From Saprospirales bacterium (lineage in GTDB: Bacteria; Bacteroidota; Bacteroidia; Chitinophagales; Saprospiraceae), in the NCBI GenBank assembly GCA_003448025.1, contig DLXL01000102.1, positions 1 to 9,990 on the forward strand: a DNA stretch of 9,990 nt. Direction: 5' to 3'. This document shows positions 7,263-9,990 of this stretch, in pieces. Below the pieces are notes generated by a model. The model had not been told where the DNA came from, ran no database searches, and saw nothing but the letters and a program-made list of their open reading frames with translations. How positions within the stretch are numbered: position 1 is the first letter of the stretch; every line of letters starts with the position of its first letter. The translations under genes and the position numbers were made by a program.

Positions 7263-7475
7263 GCTGGCGCGAAGCTCCAAATAACCCAAGCCCAACGCAC
7301 GCTGGCGCGACGTTCCAACGTCGTGACATACTATCCCCGTCGGCTTTACCGACAACCACAGCACAGATTTTAGCGCTGCCCGGTCCTCCCACCCCAATAC
7401 CTCCTGGCAGCCCAATGCAGGGCCTGGGTCTTCCCGACCCTCACAGTGAATACCTGCATCCCAACGCCACACAAC
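7263..7475 (+). repeat. Dispersed repeat family, copy R4, inside the patatin gene
   Basis: Going left to right this holds: two copies of GCTGGCGCGA (7263-7272, 7301-7310), a perfect palindrome (7308-7323), GTCGG-CTTTA-CCGAC (7339-7353), the family core GCCCGGTCCTCCCACCCCAA (7378-7397), GGCCTGGGTC (7421-7430), and TGCATCCCAACGCC (7455-7468), which resembles GGCATCCCAACGCC of R2. Core orientation is the same as in R1-R3. It separates the patatin remnant from the esterase gene. Exact ends are inferred. Confidence 0.65.
7308..7323. repeat. Perfect palindrome CGACGTT-CC-AACGTCG
   Basis: Seven-base arms with a two-base centre, flanked by GC-rich sequence. R1 has the related GATGTT-TC-AACATC (1428-1441), where two symmetrical changes keep the pairing. 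A looser relative, TCGCGACGTTTTGACC, lies at 119-134. Kept pairing suggests the hairpin or two-fold symmetry matters to the element. Confidence 0.6.
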
Positions 7476-7514
7476 CTTCCTTATCGCCGCAATAATTGAA
7501 AATTACAAGCGGTA

Positions 7515-7571
7515 TCAAATTCCCACTTGTTTCGTGGCAATGACTTGCAGTTCTTTTTCCACCAGGTGCAT
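7515..7571 (-). pseudogene. Possible start of the disrupted downstream gene
   Basis: The esterase stop TGA (7573-7571) overlaps an ATG as TGATG, a typical coupling arrangement. The ATG opens an 18-codon frame, MHLVEKELQVIATKQVGI, before a TGA. It is in the same frame as the patatin remnant further on. It may be the original N-terminus of the gene broken by R4, but it shows no patatin motif and could be chance. Confidence 0.2.
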
Positions 7572-8293
7572 CAGATTTGGCTAAGCCACTGAAGAAAATC
7601 ACTGAATTGTTTGGCTGAAATGGTGTGTCCCGTCGTGTCCTCGGAATACAGGAACGGAATGCCCAGTTGCTCCAATTTTGCTTTGGTTTCCGCAGCATAA
7701 CGAATCGGCAACATCGTGTCGCCGCTGCCATGGGCAATAAAACTGCGCAATTTTTTCAAGTTCGGGGAGCGACTGACAAGCGGCTCTATTTCCTCCACGA
7801 AACGGCCGCTAGACAAGGCAAATCCGGCTACTTTTTCCGGTTCCGTCAACCCCGTACAAAGCGCCATAGCTGCGCCCTGACTAAAACCCGCCAGCACAAC
7901 CTTGTTTTTATCCGCTTTATACGTTTTTTCCAGGTAGTCTATCAGGCTCAAAACCTTCTGGCGGCTTTGTTCCTCCTCCTGAAAATTAATGGCGATTTTG
8001 CCGTTTTCCATTTTCGCATTGTACCAACTGTGGCGGTTTCCACCTTGCGAAATGGGGCCGCGCGCTGAAACCACGAGCCAGTTTTCGGGGATGCGGCTGG
8101 CAAACGAAAACAGGTCGTGCTCATTGCTGCCCAATCCGTGCAACAATATCAGCACGGGCGGGTTAGCCGTATCAACCGTGGGTTTTCTGATCAAATATTC
8201 CAGTTCAGCAGTGGATGTTGCCATCGAAATTTTAGTTGGAGCCGTGCTGCAATTCACCAGCAGGCCAGCGACAAAAAGCCAAATAATTTGCAT
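7571..8293 (-). CDS. Phospholipase/carboxylesterase-family serine esterase, possible lipoprotein
   Basis: This 240-residue alpha/beta hydrolase belongs to the Abhydrolase_2 (phospholipase/carboxylesterase, YpfH-like) family. Visible landmarks are LLHGLGSNEHD (50-60; oxyanion region), GFSQGAAMA (136-144; nucleophile Ser138), HGSGDTMLP (188-196; Asp192) and TGHTIS (221-226; His223), a complete catalytic triad in the usual order and spacing. Family members hydrolyse short-chain esters or lysophospholipids. The N-terminus, MQIIWLFVAGLLVNC, is a hydrophobic leader ending at Cys15 in a lipobox-like context. Asn at -1 is atypical, so lipidation is plausible but unsure. It starts 13 bases after the VOC gene stop, so the two are probably co-transcribed. 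A patatin remnant, another lipid hydrolase, follows. Confidence 0.88.
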   Translation of the reverse strand: MQIIWLFVAGLLVNCSTAPTKISMATSTAELEYLIRKPTVDTANPPVLILLHGLGSNEHDLFSFASRIPENWLVVSARGPISQGGNRHSWYNAKMENGKIAINFQEEEQSRQKVLSLIDYLEKTYKADKNKVVLAGFSQGAAMALCTGLTEPEKVAGFALSSGRFVEEIEPLVSRSPNLKKLRSFIAHGSGDTMLPIRYAAETKAKLEQLGIPFLYSEDTTGHTISAKQFSDFLQWLSQI

Positions 8294-8306
8294 AATCAGG
8301 TATTTA

Positions 8307-9275
8307 CTAAGTCGTTAAAAGCAGCACATTTCCGGTCGGGTCGGCCAGTTTGTACCCGCCTTCCACCTTTTTCACACCCGGATTGTTTTGCACATATTCC
8401 GCGAGTTTTTCCGCCGATTCATAGACGATTTGGTAATGCCGCAGACCCGCGCTTTCCGCTGGCGCCAAAGGCCGGTTCCGGCCGTGCCACGAATTTAAGG
8501 CCACCCGATGCCGGTATGCGCTGCCCGCGCCAAGGTCGGCGTACAGATACTCTGGCAGGTAGTTAAATTCCAAAAATCCGAGTTTTTTGTAAAAATCGTT
8601 TGATTTCGACACGTCCTGAGCGTAAAAATGCACATGCCCGATTTTGGCATCCGGGTGGATGGTTTTATTCAATTCCTTGTCTGTCAAGGATTTTAGCACC
8701 TCGTTTTCGTCGAGGTAGGCAGAGGCGGAGCGAATGGTGCCGTCGGAAGCTTCCATTTTCAGGCCGCCGCTCGTGATGACCCTTTTGAAAAGCTCCGGGG
8801 TTTCCAGTGCAAACTCAATGGTAATCCCGTCCGGGTCTTTCAAATAAAGGGATTTTGTCATGGTATGGTCCACTGGGGAATAGTGGTAGCGGTTTTCCTG
8901 CAAGCGGAACAGGGATTTCGCAAACTCCTGCTTGTTTGGCAAATGAATCGCAAAATGGTACAGGCCACTGAATCCATCCTGAAATGGCGTTTTGGCCGAC
9001 TGGTGCACGACCACCAGGGGACGGTTTTCGGTACCGAATTCGGCCATTTCGCTGGTGACGCTGCGCAGTTTCATCCCGGCGATTTTTGTCCAAAAAACAA
9101 TTGCCCTTTCCAAATCCGTGTTGTTCAGGTGCACTACGCCGAAGGTGGCAAAGTCCGTGGCATCCGCCGTCGGGGCTTCATTTGCATCGGCTGCGCCCAG
9201 AATGTACGAAAAACCATCTGTAGAGAGCATCAGAGAGGTGCCGAGTAGGCGCTTTATAAACTCCTTTCTGTTCAT
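8307..9275 (-). CDS. Two-domain VOC (glyoxalase/CatE-like) protein with Tat-like leader
   Basis: With the start at the ATG of MNRKEFIK this is 322 residues. A second ATG three codons upstream (9284) is equally possible. The open frame reaches 9335, but the extra codons come from a hairpin and are unlikely to be coding. Residues 2-9 (NRKEFIKR) followed by a hydrophobic stretch resemble a Tat signal with Arg-Lys instead of Arg-Arg. Two VOC modules follow, arranged as in catechol-2,3-dioxygenase-like CatE. Module 1 has VHLNNTDL (His49), LYHFAIHLP (His107) and DPDGITIEF (Glu154), a complete metal-ligand set. Module 2 has HVHFYAQDV (His216), GLRHYQIVY (His280) and GNVLLLTT, where the usual Glu is Leu, so only module 1 likely binds metal. 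The substrate is unknown; ring-cleavage dioxygenase or another VOC activity is possible. It lies between DoxX and the esterase on the same strand. Confidence 0.87.
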   Translation of the reverse strand: MNRKEFIKRLLGTSLMLSTDGFSYILGAADANEAPTADATDFATFGVVHLNNTDLERAIVFWTKIAGMKLRSVTSEMAEFGTENRPLVVVHQSAKTPFQDGFSGLYHFAIHLPNKQEFAKSLFRLQENRYHYSPVDHTMTKSLYLKDPDGITIEFALETPELFKRVITSGGLKMEASDGTIRSASAYLDENEVLKSLTDKELNKTIHPDAKIGHVHFYAQDVSKSNDFYKKLGFLEFNYLPEYLYADLGAGSAYRHRVALNSWHGRNRPLAPAESAGLRHYQIVYESAEKLAEYVQNNPGVKKVEGGYKLADPTGNVLLLTT

Positions 9276-9305
9276 ATCTTCCATTTTAAATTGTTTGAGT
9301 TTTTT

Positions 9306-9354
9306 GAGCCTTGCAGAGCGGGTTTGAATTAGCAAAACCCGCTCTACAAGGCTC
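9306..9354. repeat. Long hairpin (20-bp arms) between the DoxX and VOC genes
   Basis: The left arm (9306-9325, GAGCCTTG...GGGTTT) and right arm (9335-9354, AAACCC...AAGGCTC) pair with a single mismatch around a nine-base AT-rich loop. On the + strand it is followed by GTTTTT, like a terminator, but no + gene precedes it. On the - strand, the transcribed strand here, it is followed by A residues, so it is not a normal terminator for DoxX. It could be an mRNA-stability or partial-attenuation structure, or a small mobile palindromic element. Confidence 0.75.
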
Positions 9355-9365
9355 GTTTTTGGCTC

Positions 9366-9770
9366 TCATTTTGGCGCGATGGGTACTTTTTTTGCCCGGC
9401 CCCAGGCGATGAAACCCGCCATTGCCATGAACAAAAAATTCATTCCAATCACAGACGTTTCGCCGCGCGAAAGGTGAAAGCCCGTTGCCAGCACCTGCAC
9501 AAGGGTCAGGCCAATGGCTGCAAACACGGTCAGTCTTGGCTGGATGCGAAGGATGGAAGGCAACAAGAGGCCGAGGCCGCCCAGCAATTCGCTCAGACCG
9601 ATGAATCGCACCATACCGGCGGGCATTTCAGCAGCCCAGGGCAGCATTTTGGCGATTTCTTCAATGGGTTGGAATAATTTGGTGCTGCCCGTCATGAGGT
9701 AGAGCGCAGCCAATAAAACCTGGGTGATCCAAAGGCCGATGTTCAGCCCTTTGTTTGATGTCGTATTCAT
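9366..9770 (-). CDS. DoxX-family integral membrane protein
   Basis: This 134-residue protein has four hydrophobic segments: about 10-28, 53-72, 79-98 and 107-124. The layout and motifs fit DoxX/DoxX-like proteins: helix 1 ends in LYLMTGSTKLF, and helix 2 has FIGLSELLGGLGLLLP, with the conserved E-x-x-G-G-x-x-L-L-L pattern. The basic C-terminus WGRAKKVPIAPK probably faces the cytoplasm. The family is named after a thiosulfate:quinone oxidoreductase subunit. Most bacterial members are of unknown function, with links to redox stress, so no reaction is assigned. The ATG follows TTTAAA with no Shine-Dalgarno. It starts 65 bases after the stop of the upstream partial gene and is followed by the hairpin and VOC gene, which suggests one transcription unit. 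Confidence 0.88.
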   Translation of the reverse strand: MNTTSNKGLNIGLWITQVLLAALYLMTGSTKLFQPIEEIAKMLPWAAEMPAGMVRFIGLSELLGGLGLLLPSILRIQPRLTVFAAIGLTLVQVLATGFHLSRGETSVIGMNFLFMAMAGFIAWGRAKKVPIAPK

Positions 9771-9835
9771 TTTAAAGTTGACATTTTAATGTTGAGATGA
9801 TGTGTGAAATGGCTTTTGGGGCGTGGTTTTTTGGG

Positions 9836-9990
9836 TTAAAACCAATTTGCACCAGGGTCGCCGGGGAAAAAAGCATTGGGTAAAGCCAGAAAAAGTCCAC
9901 CCTCCCCATAATTGGGGTAAAGCCGTTTCAGTTCGTCCACCACTTCTTGCACACTTGTGGCCTTGCTGCCCGATTGCAAGTTTTTGGCGC
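9836..9990 (-). CDS. C-terminal end of an unidentified protein (partial)
   Basis: The - strand frame entering from the right edge is open for 50 codons to a TAA at 9838-9836. It contains VQEVVDELKRLYPNYGEGG and ends ALPNAFFPGDPGANWF. The amphipathic VVDELKRLYP helix and the Gly/Pro-rich tail look like real protein. Of the other two frames from the edge, one stops within 21 codons; the other stays open but translates to an unconvincing sequence. I do not recognise the family. It lies 65 bases before DoxX on the same strand and could head the same operon. Confidence 0.55.
   Translation of the reverse strand, partial: AKNLQSGSKATSVQEVVDELKRLYPNYGEGGLFLALPNAFFPGDPGANWF

Noticed and set aside
7625..8566. 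Overlapping + strand open frames of 147, 109 and 149 codons
   Set aside because: They are opposite the esterase and VOC genes, whose catalytic motifs are clear, and they carry no motif of their own.
9276..9335. N-terminal extension of the VOC protein to an upstream ATG at 9335
   Set aside because: The added residues (MLIQTRSARLKKLKQFK...) are translated from the right half of the long hairpin. The Tat-like leader starts naturally at 9275 or 9284.
9781..9792. Small palindrome ACATTTTAATGT upstream of DoxX
   Set aside because: AT-rich five-base arms of this kind are common by chance, and no promoter box is associated.

Overview
The window suggests a member of the Bacteroidota, probably a Saprospiraceae-like environmental bacterium. 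The reasons are a secreted RCC1 protein ending in a type IX secretion (Por) sorting domain, starts without Shine-Dalgarno sequences, one match to the Bacteroidota -7 box TAnnTTTG, two lipoprotein-type signal sequences and moderate G+C. The genus-level idea is inference; no rRNA or tRNA gene was seen.

The left half (1-6760) is on the + strand. It holds the tail of an unidentified gene, a lipoprotein of the YdjC/ChbG deacetylase-like family, an unrecognised exported protein with a DxDxDG loop, a membrane GT-C/TMTC-like protein with C-terminal TPRs, and an exported seven-repeat RCC1 propeller. These look like separate units with long gaps (232 to 659 bases) rather than an operon. The common theme is the envelope and surface: carbohydrate or protein glycan chemistry and secretion.

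The right half (6831-9990) is on the - strand and converges on the RCC1 gene. In transcription order it has the end of an unidentified gene, a DoxX-family membrane protein, a two-domain VOC (CatE-like) protein with a Tat-like leader, a serine esterase of the phospholipase/carboxylesterase family, and the C-terminal remnant of a patatin-like phospholipase. DoxX, VOC and esterase are closely packed (13 bases between the last two) and may be co-transcribed, although a long hairpin lies between DoxX and VOC.

The most notable structure is not a gene. A diverged repeat family, built around words like CCACCCCAATAG and CCCGGCATCCCA, occurs four times in one orientation. Three copies lie in gaps downstream of genes (about 1421-1612, 2449-2590, 4721-4860). 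The fourth (about 7263-7475) sits where the N-terminal half of the patatin gene should be. Other features of interest are a perfect 150-bp periodicity in the RCC1 gene, a 20-bp-arm hairpin at 9306-9354, and a palindrome-rich gap at 5150-5325. I see no CRISPR array, phage, transposase, toxin-antitoxin or recognisable defence system, and no clear new multigene system.
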